Source: Latrodectus hesperus (taxonomy: Eukaryota; Arthropoda; Arachnida; Araneae; Theridiidae). From it: 64,000 bases of DNA. The notes beneath the pieces were generated by a model, which saw nothing but the letters and a program-made list of their open reading frames with translations, did no database searches and was not told the origin of the DNA. The translations under genes were made by a program, and so were the position numbers. Within the stretch, counting starts at the first letter, position 1. Every line of letters begins with the position of its first letter. Shown piece after piece: positions 1 through 21,992 of the stretch. The stretch covers positions 90,458,663-90,522,662 of the forward strand of contig CM075853.1 of NCBI GenBank assembly GCA_037975125.1. The letters are read 5' to 3'.

Positions 1-2580
<2,580 letters not shown>

Positions 2581-2656
<76 letters not shown>
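2581..2656. repeat. (AT)n microsatellite, 76 bases
   Basis: Pure AT array that runs directly into the left end of the Tc1-like element at 2658. The TA target of that element therefore lies in or at the edge of the array. Confidence 0.97.
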
Positions 2657-2657
<1 letters not shown>

Positions 2658-2659
<2 letters not shown>

Positions 2660-4186
2660 ATCACTTCCAAAAGTTAAGCACGGAGAAGAGGATGCATATC
2701 GCTGCAGAGGTAGATGGTAGTATGCAAATATGTTAGGTAACAGCCAATCGCGCTTTCATGTCAAGAAATACGCAAAAAGGGATGTATTATAAGATACCAG
2801 CTTTATGAAGGGTTACAGAAGTTGATTGTAAGTGCTGATAGAAGAGTTGTTTAAATGTTTAAAACTTTCGTACAATTTGTCTTCAAGACATACTTGTTTC
2901 TATGGCTTCCAAAAGACGAATGGAAGATTCTGAGCGCTGGCGTGCTGTGGGATAAATTGAAGCAAGACATTCGATCTCAGATGCTGCTCTTTTCTTCGGC
3001 GTTCATCATTCTGTAATTTTACGTTTATGAAAACAATTCGAAACCACACAGACAGTTGTACGAATTCCCGTAGCCGGTCGCCCAAGGGCTACAAACCACG
3101 CGGAAGATCAATATATTGCGATTTTAACCAAGCGGAATCGCAGAGCGACCTCCACACGTGTGACATCTATTATTACAGCGTTCATTGGTGAGGTGATATC
3201 TACAGCTACTGTACGCCGAAGATTACAATGAGTGGACTGTACGCCCGGGTACCTTAAGTTTGTGTTTGTCTATACATCCAATCAAGGGGGACACGATTAA
3301 AGTGGTGCCAGGAACATATCAATTGTGTTTGACTAGGATAATGTAATGTTTATTGATGAGTTCAGATTTGCTCTAGAGCCAGATGACAAGAGTGTAAGGA
3401 TATGGCGTGAACATGAAACAATCAAATCCAAAGAACTCAATCAGCCTCAAAACATAACCAAACATCACGCATTCCGAGGCGGAAGCATTATGGTATGGGC
3501 AGGGATTTCATTAGGATACCGCACTGACCTGCACATTTTTAAACGGGGTTCTGTGACGGCTGTCCGGTATCGAGAAAAAGTCCTAGAACCCATTGTGTGA
3601 TTGTGCGCTGCAGCAGTTGGTCCTACATTTGTTTTAATGGACGATAATGCACGTCCCCATAGAGCTGACATCGTCGATGCTTACCTAGAGAGTTAAGGGA
3701 TTGCGCGTATGGCGTTGCCAGCTTATTCTACCGACCTTAATCCATTGAAAATCTTTGGGATGCTCTCGGCCATACTGTATCTTCACGTTTCCCACCTCAA
3801 GCACCCCTTATTGAGCTGGAAACTTCTCTACAAGAAGAATGGATATTGCTTAATTCTGCAGTGGTTGACCACCTAATTGAAAGCATGATCACAAGGTGTA
3901 AACTTTGTATACAGATAAGGGGGAATCACTTATCCTATTAATGTCCTTTTTTTCATTTTATGCTGTTTATTTTCACTTTATACATAATTCTATTTAAATA
4001 TCCAGTATGTCATTATATGATAACTTAAAAAAATTAATATTATTTTCATTTTAGTATATAATAATTGATTTCATTTTATGCATAAATATATATGCTACTT
4101 TCCTGGCTAGTTTTGTGTCAATCAAAGCAGTATTTGTTGATTTTTTTGCATTTTACATCTTCGTGCTTAACTTTTCGAAGTGAGTG
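2658..4186 (+). mobile_element. Tc1-like DNA transposon, full length but decayed
   Basis: The two ends are imperfect inverted repeats. The left end reads CAATCACTTCC then AAAAGTTAAGCACG; the reverse complement of the right end reads CACTCACTTCG then AAAAGTTAAGCACG. They can be followed for about 35 bases with mismatches. The right end is followed by TA (4187-4188), the Tc1/mariner target site. Length is about 1.53 kb, normal for the family, which moves by cut and paste using a single transposase. The left end abuts an (AT)n array. The transposase frame inside is broken, so the copy should be immobile unless helped in trans. Confidence 0.9.
2902..3941 (+). pseudogene. Tc1-like transposase (DD34E type), degenerate
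   Basis: Reading from the ATG at 2902 gives a recognisable Tc1-family transposase. An N-terminal helix-turn-helix stretch (MASKRRMEDSERWRAVG) comes first. The catalytic core follows: first Asp in FIDEFRF (codon 3355-3357), the motif MVWAGISLG, second Asp in LMDDNARPH (3640-3645), and the DLNP motif with the C-terminal tail ending at 3941. Several in-frame stops (the first at the 18th codon) and a one-base deletion after the Pro codon at 3742-3744 push the catalytic Glu (ENLWDALG) out of frame. With that base allowed for, Asp-Glu spacing is 34 residues. The longest open piece is 3346-3600. Family identity is secure; function is lost. Confidence 0.9.
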
Positions 4187-4783
4187 TATACATATGTGTG
4201 TGTATTAAATGAAATATCTAAATTTATATATACATAATCAGTCAATTAAAAAGTCAATAGGATTGATTATTAGTTGAAAGGATTGATAAATGTTTTTAAC
4301 AAATAATAAAGGGGAAAATAAAAAAAACTTTAATATTGTTCTTTAATAACTTAGACATATCAAAACAGTTTTCACGCCAATTAACAGCTTAACCTTACTT
4401 TGCATGATTGGTTGAAAGTATATATAAGAGGAAAAATTAAAATTCCAATTCCATTTTTGTTTTCTACTTTGCTTGAAATTAAAATTTACAATGTTTTTGT
4501 TATATACTTTTTATGGCTTCTTTCTTATATAATAAAGTATAATTAGGTTTTTTATACTGTAGGTTTATTTATCCGAATCATTTTACAAAAACAATTTCTA
4601 AGAAAAATATTAATTAAAAATTAAATCATCCTTTTTTCTCAGAACTATCTGAAAATTATGATAAAATTTTTTATTTCTAGTCAGACTTAAATTAGAAATT
4701 TTAATTACAATGTTTCTATCAACTTCATAATTTATATCATTCGTACAAGTAAGCTATTGAGTATTTCAGTAAAGTGAATTGAT
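4187..4783. other. AT-rich non-genic sequence
   Basis: No coding or RNA signal that I can support between the Tc1-like element and the hairpin/(AT)n tract. Confidence 0.55.
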
Positions 4784-5890
<1,107 letters not shown>

Positions 5891-6157
5891 GGAGTTTATA
5901 TATATATATACACTCATGTCAATAAATTATGGATAATTCAGAATAACACAGAAATTGAACTCTAAAATAAAAATTTTACATGCAGAATTATCGCACACAT
6001 CGTGAAGAATATTATACAAATTACAGGAAACCACCAGATGGTGCCGATAGTACGTCATAATCACGAGAGTGTAAGAAACATTATAAGGAATGGTTGCAAA
6101 GAAGTAAAATTGTTCACAAGCGCTTTAAAATTCTTTCAGTGAAATAACCGAATAGTT

Positions 6158-7213
6158 ATGGCACAAAGTTTTAAAATATGTTTTACGTGGTAGAATTTTC
6201 GGCCGTCTGGAATGTGAACATACCCAGCTGGAAGTATCCGAGAAATTTGCAATGACCCAAAGTGTCATCTCAAGGCTTTGACAACGGCTCCAAGAGGTAA
6301 TGGGAGTAGACGTTACAGCACAGGTTGCCCCCGAGTTACAACACCGAATGAGGGCTGGTATTTTGCATTTGCTGCCAAAAGAAACAGACGGAGCACAGCA
6401 TCAGACCTGTCTCGTCAGCACTCTTCAGCTACTGGTACGACAGTTTCAAGGCAGACCGTGTACAGACGCTTAGGGCACATTGGTCAATATGCTCGTAGGC
6501 CTGTCAGATGTGTTCCACTTATTGCAACTCACTGTCGCCTGCGGTTAGCTTGGAGGAGAAAGCATGTATTGTGGACACCGCAACAGTGGTTTTCTTTGAT
6601 GTTTTCTGACAAGTCCAGGCTTAGCTTTCAGTCTGATTCACGCCGGACATTCATACGGAGAGGGTCAGGTACCCATTACCACCAAGAGAACACCATTAAA
6701 CGACACCGTTATGGTGGTGCAGGATTGCTCGTTTGGGGAGGAATTATTTTAGGTTCTAGAACTAAACTGCATGTTCAGAATATAACCATGATATTGGGAT
6801 GTCCTTCTGGAACAACATGTACGTTTGTTTTGAGAGGCGTCATGGTTGCAGAATTTCTGTTTATGGGCTCCAGGGAATAAAAATTACAATTTTATTAATG
6901 ATGTCAAACATATGACAACACCCATCCTCACCATCAAAACATTGCAGATGAATGTCTTCAATCGGAGGATATCACCCGTATGGGTTGGCCAGCATACTTA
7001 CGGGACTATAATCCAATAAAGCATTTGTGGGACATGCTTGGCCGACGAATTGCAGCCAGTCAACCCTCTCCTACATGTCTACTGGAACTTTGGAGAGAAT
7101 TGCTCGATGAGTAGCATGATATTCCCCTAGATCAGATCAATAATTTGATACTCAGCATGCCAAGGCGTTGTACGGCCTGTATTGTTCTTCTGGGGGGCAT
7201 ACTATGTATTTAG
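6158..7213 (+). pseudogene. Tc1-like transposase, broken by an internal copied insertion
   Basis: The start at 6158 is uncertain. Recognisable Tc1 features in order: helix-turn-helix remnant GRIFGRLECEHTQLEVSEKF (from about 6190), second DNA-binding domain with RRYSTGCPRVTTP and RRSTASDLSRQ, first catalytic Asp in LMFSDKSRLSF, the motif LLVWGGIILGSRT, second catalytic region FLFM split at 6867-6913 then resuming DNTHPHH, and GWPAYLRDYNPIKHLWDMLG. The catalytic Glu expected after Asn-Pro-Ile is Lys (codon 7019-7021), and a TAG stop interrupts LLDE. The C-terminal tail ends near 7213. The longest open stretch is 6278-6880. Not functional. Confidence 0.88.
6867..6913 (+). repeat. 47-base insertion copied from 7269-7316
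   Basis: The segment starting GCTCCAGGGAATAAA and ending TCAAACATAT interrupts the transposase exactly between the Phe-Met-G and AC-AAC parts of the second catalytic motif. The same segment occurs at 7269-7316 with one base change and one extra T. Sister families read straight through this site, so the copy in the coding region is the insertion. Confidence 0.85.
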
Positions 7214-7268
7214 CCATCGTACCAAACATGTTATATTAGTTTTTATAAATAGTTTCTTTTTTAAATTT

Positions 7269-7316
7269 GCTCCAGGGAGTAAAAATTACAATTTTTATTA
7301 ATGATGTCAAACATAT
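7269..7316 (+). repeat. Donor copy of the 47-base insertion at 6867-6913
   Basis: Lies in the 3' untranslated part of the same element. It differs from the insertion by one substitution and one T. The matching flanks stop sharply on both sides (CATAT then A here, CATAT then GAC in the coding copy). Confidence 0.85.
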
Positions 7317-7435
7317 ACAATATTTTTTGCTCTTTACTTTTTATTTAATAAATAGACTTTACAAATAAGTCACATTTATTTTGATTCTGGCTCTTTCTTT
7401 GCCTGAACTTGCATTATCCTTTATTTATGGACACA

Positions 7436-9006
<1,571 letters not shown>

Positions 9007-9131
9007 TGTGAAACAATAAAAGGACAGTGGTGAATTGAGGTTCGAGTTGCATTTCAAAACTTGATTGCTATATTGTTGACAAACGTTGGAGATTATAGAA
9101 AACAAAAATGAAAATTTTTTTTAATGAGTTC

Positions 9132-10043
<912 letters not shown>

Positions 10044-10472
10044 TCTAGTAAATCCTTCTCATTTCTGATTTTACTCGATAAAGTAAATTTTAGAATGATT
10101 CTTGGTGATTTTTTAGACTTATTTTTAAAATAATAATTTTTAAATATTATGCATTTTTCCCATTTTTAATAATCAGTATATTTGTTTTACATCATATCCA
10201 AATCGGACTTATATTAATTGATAATCGAGGGGTATCCTAAAGAATAGGTCCCACAATGTCATCCACAGTTTCTTTAATTTTAAACTTTTAACCTTACTAC
10301 TAAAGCAAAAGAAGGATAATATAAGAAATAAAATATTGTTAATGGATTACTGAAAAGATACTATTATCATAAGAAAGATTCTTATGATGATATCTTTATT
10401 TACATTTATACATTTATTAAGGTTAACCTATGGCATTTTTAAAATTTTCAGTCTTGCTATTTTAGTAGAAAT
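10044..10472. other. AT-rich non-genic sequence
   Basis: No coding or RNA signal that I can support. Confidence 0.5.
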
Positions 10473-10536
10473 AATAGTGGTAATTTGAATCTATATATTA
10501 GAAGCATCTTTTATATAGATTCAAATTACCACTATT
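10473..10536. repeat. 24-base perfect inverted repeat
   Basis: The left arm 10473-10496 (AATAGTGGTAATTTG, continuing AATCTATAT) and the right arm 10513-10536 are perfect reverse complements across a 16-base spacer. The core TGAATCTATATAAAA is then repeated directly twice downstream (about 10537-10569). It would make a strong hairpin in DNA or RNA. Confidence 0.93.
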
Positions 10537-10568
10537 TGAATCTATATAAAAGATTATGAATCTATATA

Positions 10569-10609
10569 AAATTATAATAACGAAGTTAAAACATTCGTTA
10601 TTATAATTT
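10569..10609. repeat. 16-base perfect inverted repeat
   Basis: Arms AAATTATAATAACGAA (10569-10584) and TTCGTTATTATAATTT (10594-10609) surround a 9-base loop. This is the second hairpin within 140 bases. Confidence 0.93.
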
Positions 10610-10928
10610 CTGATGATTGAAACAACAATAAACTCATGATGTAAGTAAACTTTTCAATATATTATATTTCTAAATGTTTTGGATAAATTATATTCAATAA
10701 GATTTGAAGAAAATACAATCAAGAATAACTTTTTGATAGAATAGCTGATCTTCATCTATTGATAAATATAATTCATTTGCTTAGTAATAACTTCAAAAAT
10801 TATTTTAACATTATCATTTTTAGGTTCAATGATAAGCAGTCCAACTAATCCTTTAATAAACAGAAATCTTTTGAGCATGAAATGAAATATTTGGCATCTT
10901 CTTTTTTAAAAAAGAAAGAACACACTCT
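10610..10928. other. AT-rich non-genic sequence
   Basis: Nothing recognised between the paired hairpins and the next microsatellite. Confidence 0.5.
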
Positions 10929-13934
<3,006 letters not shown>

Positions 13935-13946
13935 AGTGAAAAATCT
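13935..13946 (+). repeat. Target-site duplication, left copy
   Basis: AGTGAAAAATCT immediately before the SINE head; the identical 12-mer lies at 14338-14349. This is a footprint of target-primed retrotransposition. Confidence 0.9.
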
Positions 13947-14337
<391 letters not shown>

Positions 14338-14349
14338 AGTGAAAAATCT
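14338..14349 (+). repeat. Target-site duplication, right copy
   Basis: AGTGAAAAATCT, identical to 13935-13946, marks the 3' end of the SINE insertion. Confidence 0.9.
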
Positions 14350-16664
<2,315 letters not shown>

Positions 16665-16815
16665 TTTTGAAAGTTGTAATTAATTGTAAATACGTTCATC
16701 ATTTTTAAAATTCAAAGGTCGATGAAACGAATAATATCATTGAGTTGTTTGCAAATAATGATTACTATATAGAGAGCTGCAATCGAAACATTAGCTAAAA
16801 ATCGAAATTCGGAAC
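16665..16815 (+). repeat. 151-base direct repeat, copy A
   Basis: Begins TTTGAAAGTTGTAATTAATT and ends AAATTCGGAAC. Copy B at 17395-17545 has the same length and by my count 13 substitutions. Both copies follow an (AT)n(GT)n array. Either LTR-like terminal repeats of a small element or a tandem duplication of an array-plus-flank unit. Confidence 0.88.
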
Positions 16816-17272
16816 TCGAGTAATATTTTCTTCAAAGGGAGAGAGAAGTTACCGAAAGTCTTCTCCTCTAAATTAAGCAGAACAATAAAGATGTAAGACT
16901 TAATTGCTAAACTTTTTTTCAACCAAGCAGAATCACGTCGCAAAAGCAACATATGATTCAGAAGATACTACTTATCGTTTAATCTACTGTTGCTATTTTC
17001 AAAAGATTTTATTTTACTGAAAATTATTTTATTTACATCTTATAATATCTCTTTTTAAGCATTTTTCAACCCAACAAACCTAGAAGGTAATAATGCTTGA
17101 GTATCAAGATAATGCAGTGTTATTTAATAAGCGCATCCAAAAAAATCATTAATATCTACTAAGTAATTTCGTAGATAATTGTTTGGATAAAAAATTGGGT
17201 AAAAAACTATAACTTTCATATATTCATATAGATATATTTATATTTATTTACACAAATATTTGTAGTATCATG

Positions 17273-17273
<1 letters not shown>
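16816..17273 (+). repeat. Interspersed repeat, forward copy (relative at 47041-47545)
   Basis: This non-coding stretch matches the reverse complement of 47041-47545 along its length. Shared landmarks include CTCGA.TAATATTTTCTTC, TTAAGCAGAACAATAAAGATG, AGCAACATATGATTCAGAAG and CAACCCAACAAACCTAGAAG. The match continues to TATCATGCTATAT and into the microsatellite. No protein or RNA fold recognised. The shared boundary at a microsatellite suggests a non-autonomous mobile element, but the class is unknown. Confidence 0.82.
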
Positions 17274-17348
<75 letters not shown>

Positions 17349-17380
17349 GTGTGTGTGTGTGGTGTGTGAGTGTGTGTGTG
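17274..17380. repeat. Compound (AT)n-(GT)n microsatellite
   Basis: (AT)n to 17348, broken by one GT, then an imperfect (GT)n to 17380. It corresponds to the (CA)n array at the matching end of the inverted relative near 47040. Confidence 0.95.
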
Positions 17381-17394
17381 CGAGCATATGTCTT

Positions 17395-17545
17395 TTTTGA
17401 AAGTTATAACTAATTGTAAATACATTCATCATTTTTAAAATTCAAAGGTCGAAGAAACGAATAATATCATTGAGTTGTTTGCAATTAATGATTGCAATAT
17501 AAAGAGCTGAAGTCGAAACATTCACTAAAAATCAAAATTCGGAAC
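17395..17545 (+). repeat. 151-base direct repeat, copy B
   Basis: Partner of 16665-16815. After the shared GGAAC the two copies diverge at once (TCGAG after copy A, ATTTT after copy B), so the repeat has a sharp 3' limit. Confidence 0.88.
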
Positions 17546-20257
17546 ATTTTGCTAGGAATATCATTTGAATTTCAGATTTAAAATGCATTTTATATCTATC
17601 ATATAAGTAACAAAGCTAATTTAAATGGAAGCATTTATTAAAATGTTTGAAAAATAAGTTGCAATTATTTTCATGTGTAATGCTGTTTCTGCTTACTTTA
17701 AAGGACTTTCAGCCTCATGTATTCAATACTTTTTGTTTTTAAGTCAAAAAGCATTATTATGAATTGAACAAAATGTATGGAAGGGGTTTAAATAATAACT
17801 ACCCTTTATAAAGCTATTTCTACCAAACAAATTATGCAAAGTTTTATTGGTATTCTTACAAATTTATATCTAGATAGCATTTCATGATTTTTCTCTTGCA
17901 AAATTATTTTTTGGTTTATTTGTTTGGTATAATGAAGAGTCTTATTTAGATGTAAAACATTTAACATAGATACTTAAAATAAGACAATACCAATTATTTG
18001 GAATTAAGGAAAATTATTTAAAATTTTAACTTTAATTATTTAAAATATCTCGGGAATAAGTTAGAAAAACAGTGAATTTTTATTCTACTGTTATAAAATA
18101 AAAGGTTAAAAGAATCGATATGAAGTCAGCTCATTTATATTAGTAATTAACAACACATAATAAATTTGTCTTCATTATTGACAACATAAGTTTTTTTCAA
18201 TTTAGCATGGTTCTTGTTTTTATTGAATAGATTTTTTAAATCAAAAATTAGGTTTCATTGAGTTTCTAATAATGCAAACAATACATTTTTTGCTTTTCAT
18301 TTAGTTTTTATTTATTATAAGCTTTTATACTAAAGTTTTCGAAGTACATAATTAACAAACTTAATTCAGAAGTTAATGATTTTGAATTCTAAGAACTTTA
18401 CATTCCGTTGAATATTAGAAAGTAAAATATCTTTAAAATTTTTAACAGATTATGTAAAAAGCTTAAGCTAATTCTATAAAAAGCTAAAATCCATTATTGA
18501 TAATAACCATTCATGTAATTTTAATTTAATTATCTTATTTAGTTCAAATGACTACAAAAGATATTGTATATACAAATAAAATTTGAACTATTTTTCTATC
18601 ACTTAGAAGTCCTCTTTTTGATTTTCAAAAATTATACCGAAATGATTAAAATCTTTACATTTAAATATGTATTGTAACATTTAAAAAAACATAAAGTTAC
18701 GCTTGAATACATTATTGTATATGCAAATTACTCCAAAAAATATTTTACATGGTAATTTTTTTCAATTATAATGTTTGGAAAGTGCAAAATAAATATTACC
18801 AAAAAAGACAGAATTTTAGGTTTACTAGAAATACGCCAAAGATGTAATTATTAATCAAAAAAACATATTAAAATTGCAAAGTTTATGTATAAATAAGTTA
18901 ACTACATTTTAATTTAAAATGTAAGACATAATTTTTGTCTGAATTAATATATTTCCAAATGTTAACAAATCGTAAACCATTCAATAAAGTAATATTAACT
19001 TGTACTTCAATTCTAACAGGGCATTTTTTATTGTGAGAAAATATTTTGTTAATTTAATATAACTTTATTATATTAAAATTGATATACGTGTGGATTTCTG
19101 TATGCATGTGCAATTTCAAAAAGTAAAAATTTGAGTTTAGCATTTAAAAATGATTTAGAGAAGTATATTTCTTATTTACAAGAAAGTTATTACTTTTTGG
19201 AGAAATAAACTCAAAACATTTGCAAATATCTTTCACATGCATATTTCCTTTGAAACATAAAAATGTATTCCATTTCAAGAAACCATATCTAACTTTATTA
19301 TTTTTATGTTATTTTTAATCAAAGCAAAACGAAAGAATTCATTTAAAAGAGCCATTAACTACGACCTACTTATAAGTTTCTACCTTTAAAATTATTTTCT
19401 TGCCTAGCATTTCATTCAAAAACAGAATATCAAAATAATGTATTTTTATTATTCTGCCTATATTAAAAACTAATAACTTCATGAATTGTGTATTTCGTTT
19501 ATGAATATCTACTTACTTATATATATTCTGCAATTACTTAAAAGCAGTCATAAAATACTCACTTTATATCTTTCTAAGTAACTGTGTTCCAAAAGGATAT
19601 TTTATTTTTTGATAAATTTAGCATTTTATTTTAAAATCAAGTAAAATATAGCCACAAAACTGTAATAACTCACATATACATACAAAAAACAAGAACTTTT
19701 TAATTAAAATTTAAATATTTCCTTAAATTTATCTTAAAAGTTTGTTAAAAAATTAATATCATTTAACAGAAATGAGAGATTTTAAAAAAAATATGTGAAC
19801 ATTTTTGCAGATGTATCTACAAAATAATACAATAAATGTTCACTTAGAGTAAAAAAATATTACTTTTCGATATCATAATCAAAAACTATAGACAAACAAA
19901 ACTTTTCTATGAAAGCCATTATATACGCATTCTATAGCAAAACTCCATATAATTTATTGCATATAATTATTAATACAAAACTCCGTACAATTAAAAATGT
20001 CAAACATTTTTGTTATAAGTTAATGTATATTTTATAACATTTCAGTTTACTGAGTTAAAATTCATAAAAACTAAAAAGAAACATGGCTTTTTACATATCA
20101 AATACAAAATTAAGATAGGGATTTATTGATTTGCATCAGTTTATATGTAAGAAAATATATGTAATAATGCTATTGTATATTACGTGTGTTAATTTTATAT
20201 AATTGATGACATACAAAAAAGTATATCAACTTTTTAATATATATTTCTATCAGAAAC
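17546..20257. other. AT-rich non-genic sequence
   Basis: About 2.7 kb with no supported gene, RNA or mobile-element end. Confidence 0.55.
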
Positions 20258-20521
20258 ATGAAATATTTTTATTGGATGGCAAGATTAATAACTTGTAGAT
20301 TAATAATGTTTATTTTATTACTACATCACAACAGTGAGGTGTGCAAGTGCAACTCTGGGAGTGACAACCCTTCTCACATTCTTCTTGAATGCCCATCTGT
20401 TTCAGAAGTAAGGAACGAGCTTTGTAAAGACTTAAATAACAGGTGGCCCCCAATTATGGCAGACCTAGTTAAGAAAGAGAATTTTAAATTTTTTGTAAAA
20501 TTTATCCATGCTGTTATCTAA
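20258..20521 (+). pseudogene. LINE ORF2 C-terminal fragment with zinc motif
   Basis: 87 codons; the ATG is only the first Met in the surviving piece. The useful signal is CKCNSGSDNPSHILLECPS, a C-x-C-x8-H-x4-C motif (residues 29, 31, 40, 45) typical of the extreme C-terminus of Jockey/I-type polyproteins, followed by LVKKENFKFFVKFIHAVI and the stop. There are no reverse transcriptase or RNase H motifs. The first 25 residues read poorly and may be unrelated. Cannot act alone. Confidence 0.72.
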
Positions 20522-20697
20522 TTAATTTTTCATTTTTATATCTCTTTTTTTCTCTCTGCCTACTTTTATTATTATTTTTTTTCATCTCATGATTTATTTG
20601 GATTTGTTATGTAGTACATTTATTGTACCTTCGGGCCCTGTGTGGTATTCCTTTGTCCACAGGGAGATATTCTTGTTTTCCCAAATAAAAAAAATTA
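20258..20697 (+). mobile_element. 5'-truncated non-LTR retrotransposon 3' end
   Basis: The element keeps the last part of ORF2, a 3' untranslated region and an A-rich tail (AAATAAAAAAAA, to about 20697). The untranslated region contains a hairpin, CCCTGTG (20636-20642) with CACAGGG (20658-20664). LINE reverse transcriptases often recognise such 3' structures. Truncation at the 5' side is the usual outcome of target-primed reverse transcription. It is a different lineage from the fragments at 9277 and 28610. Confidence 0.75.
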
Positions 20698-20980
20698 CTA
20701 CATCACTATTTATTTATATTTAACATTTTCATTTACAACTGAAATTTTTTTTATAATTTTGGTAAATTAAGGAATGTAAAAAATGCTAATATCATATAAA
20801 AAATAGTTCATTTATTATTTCTCATATTGTGTATACATTTTAAAATAATAAAACTCAAATTAAACTATTGAAATTTTTATGATTATATAGTTAAATTACT
20901 TTATTTTTCAATAACATTTCTCAATTGTTTTTTAATACTAAACAATTGTTTTTCTCTGTTGTTACTTTATTTATTAAATA
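20698..20980. other. AT-rich spacer between two mobile elements
   Basis: No feature seen. Confidence 0.5.
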
Positions 20981-21084
20981 CAGTCTAATAAAAATTTGTT
21001 GGACACCTGCATATGCCTATGATTAGGATTTTCTACTTCCAGCTGTCACGTCCGTCTTAATAAGTTAGCCGTGTTATTGTTTTC

Positions 21085-21845
21085 TGCTGAATTAATCGTA
21101 ACCCTGAAAGTAAGAAACATTGGGGAGAGGTACAGAGACGTTTTAGCTGACAAGATAAATCCTATGACGTACAATGTTTGCTCCCTGTTTGGGATGAAAT
21201 TTAAAAGACGATAATAATCCTTACTATGCCATTAGATTTGTTGAATCATAGTGTGAAGGTCACGAGAACAAAATTAAACATATATCTTGGTCCACTCAGT
21301 CATCCAATCTTAATATATGGGTATCGTTTTGGCCTACATTAAAAGTTCATGTGTGGAATCTATTTCCCCCACCAACGTCTCACTCAGAACACTCACAATA
21401 TTTCCAATAACAATGGTTCAATATTTCTCTGAACTTTGTTCAGCATTTGTATCAATCATGTCCTATGCAAATTCAAGCTGTATTATATGTCACAAGTGGC
21501 TTACATTAAAAGTTCATGTGTGGAATCTATTTCCCCCACCAACGTCTCACTCAGAATATTCACAATATTTCCAATAACAATGGTGCAATATTTCTCTAAA
21601 CTTTGTTCAGCATTTGTATCAATCATGTCCTATGCAAATTCAAGCTGTATTATATGTCACAAGTGGCTTACATTAAAAGTTCATGTGTGGAATCTATTTC
21701 CCCCACCAACGTCTCACTCAGAACATTCACAATATTTCCAATAACAATGGTGCAATATTTCTCTAAACTTTGTTCAGCATTTGTATCAATCAATTCATAT
21801 ATTCAAGTTGTATTATATGTCACAAGTGGTACAATACCATACTAA
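21085..21845 (+). pseudogene. Tc-like transposase C-terminal half, rearranged
   Basis: Family motifs visible across frames: GERYRDVLADKINP (about 21125), the second catalytic Asp region KDDNNPYYAIRFVE (about 21205) standing for the usual QDNDPKHT, HENKIKHISWSTQSSNLN (about 21250) standing for the usual Trp-Pro-Ala-x-Ser-Pro-Asp-Leu-Asn-Pro, LKVHVWNLFPPPTSHSE, FVQHLYQSCPMQIQAVLYV, and the authentic tail TSGTIPY before the stop at 21843-21845. The Pro-Ile-Glu with the catalytic Glu is deleted between Asn and Trp (LN-IW, about 21312). There is a stop after FVES. The 55-codon tail occurs three times (21334-21834) and shifts frame each time. Confidence 0.8.
21334..21834 (+). repeat. Three tandem copies of a 167-base transposase-tail unit
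   Basis: Units start at 21334, 21501 and 21668 (YTACATTAAAAGTTCATGTG). They are nearly identical; the third is altered near its end. 167 is not a multiple of three, so successive units are read in different frames and create the overlapping open frames seen here. The junctions share TGG(C), consistent with slippage or unequal exchange between short matching sites. Confidence 0.95.
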
Positions 21846-21928
21846 TACAGAATTCGTTATAAATTAATTTATATATGTATACCTATATGAATTAATAGGT
21901 TATATCCATATATTAATTTGGTTATTAC

Positions 21929-21992
21929 AATAATTGTAAATGTTATAGTATTGTAATATCAATAATTGTAAATGTTATAGTATTGTAATAGC
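21929..21992 (+). repeat. 32-base tandem duplication
   Basis: Two adjacent units starting AATAATTGTAAATGTTATAG and ending GTAATATC or GTAATAGC, nearly identical. Confidence 0.92.

Larger units (their letters stand above)
20981..21845 (+). mobile_element. Tc-like DNA transposon remnant with triplicated 3' end
   Basis: The left end follows TA and starts CAGTCTAATAAAAATTTGTT, a CAGT-type end common in Tc elements. No matching right end is present after 21845, so the element is truncated. It holds only the C-terminal half of the transposase plus a threefold tandem repeat of its 3' coding end. It is distinct from the other Tc1-like elements here. Confidence 0.72.

Noticed and set aside
21334..21834. 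CRISPR array or satellite proper
   Set aside because: Only three 167-base units with no spacers; the unit is transposase coding sequence.
21317..21845. Three overlapping small genes of 80-102 codons with repeated peptides
   Set aside because: They are out-of-frame readings of the 167-base tandem repeat derived from a transposase tail.
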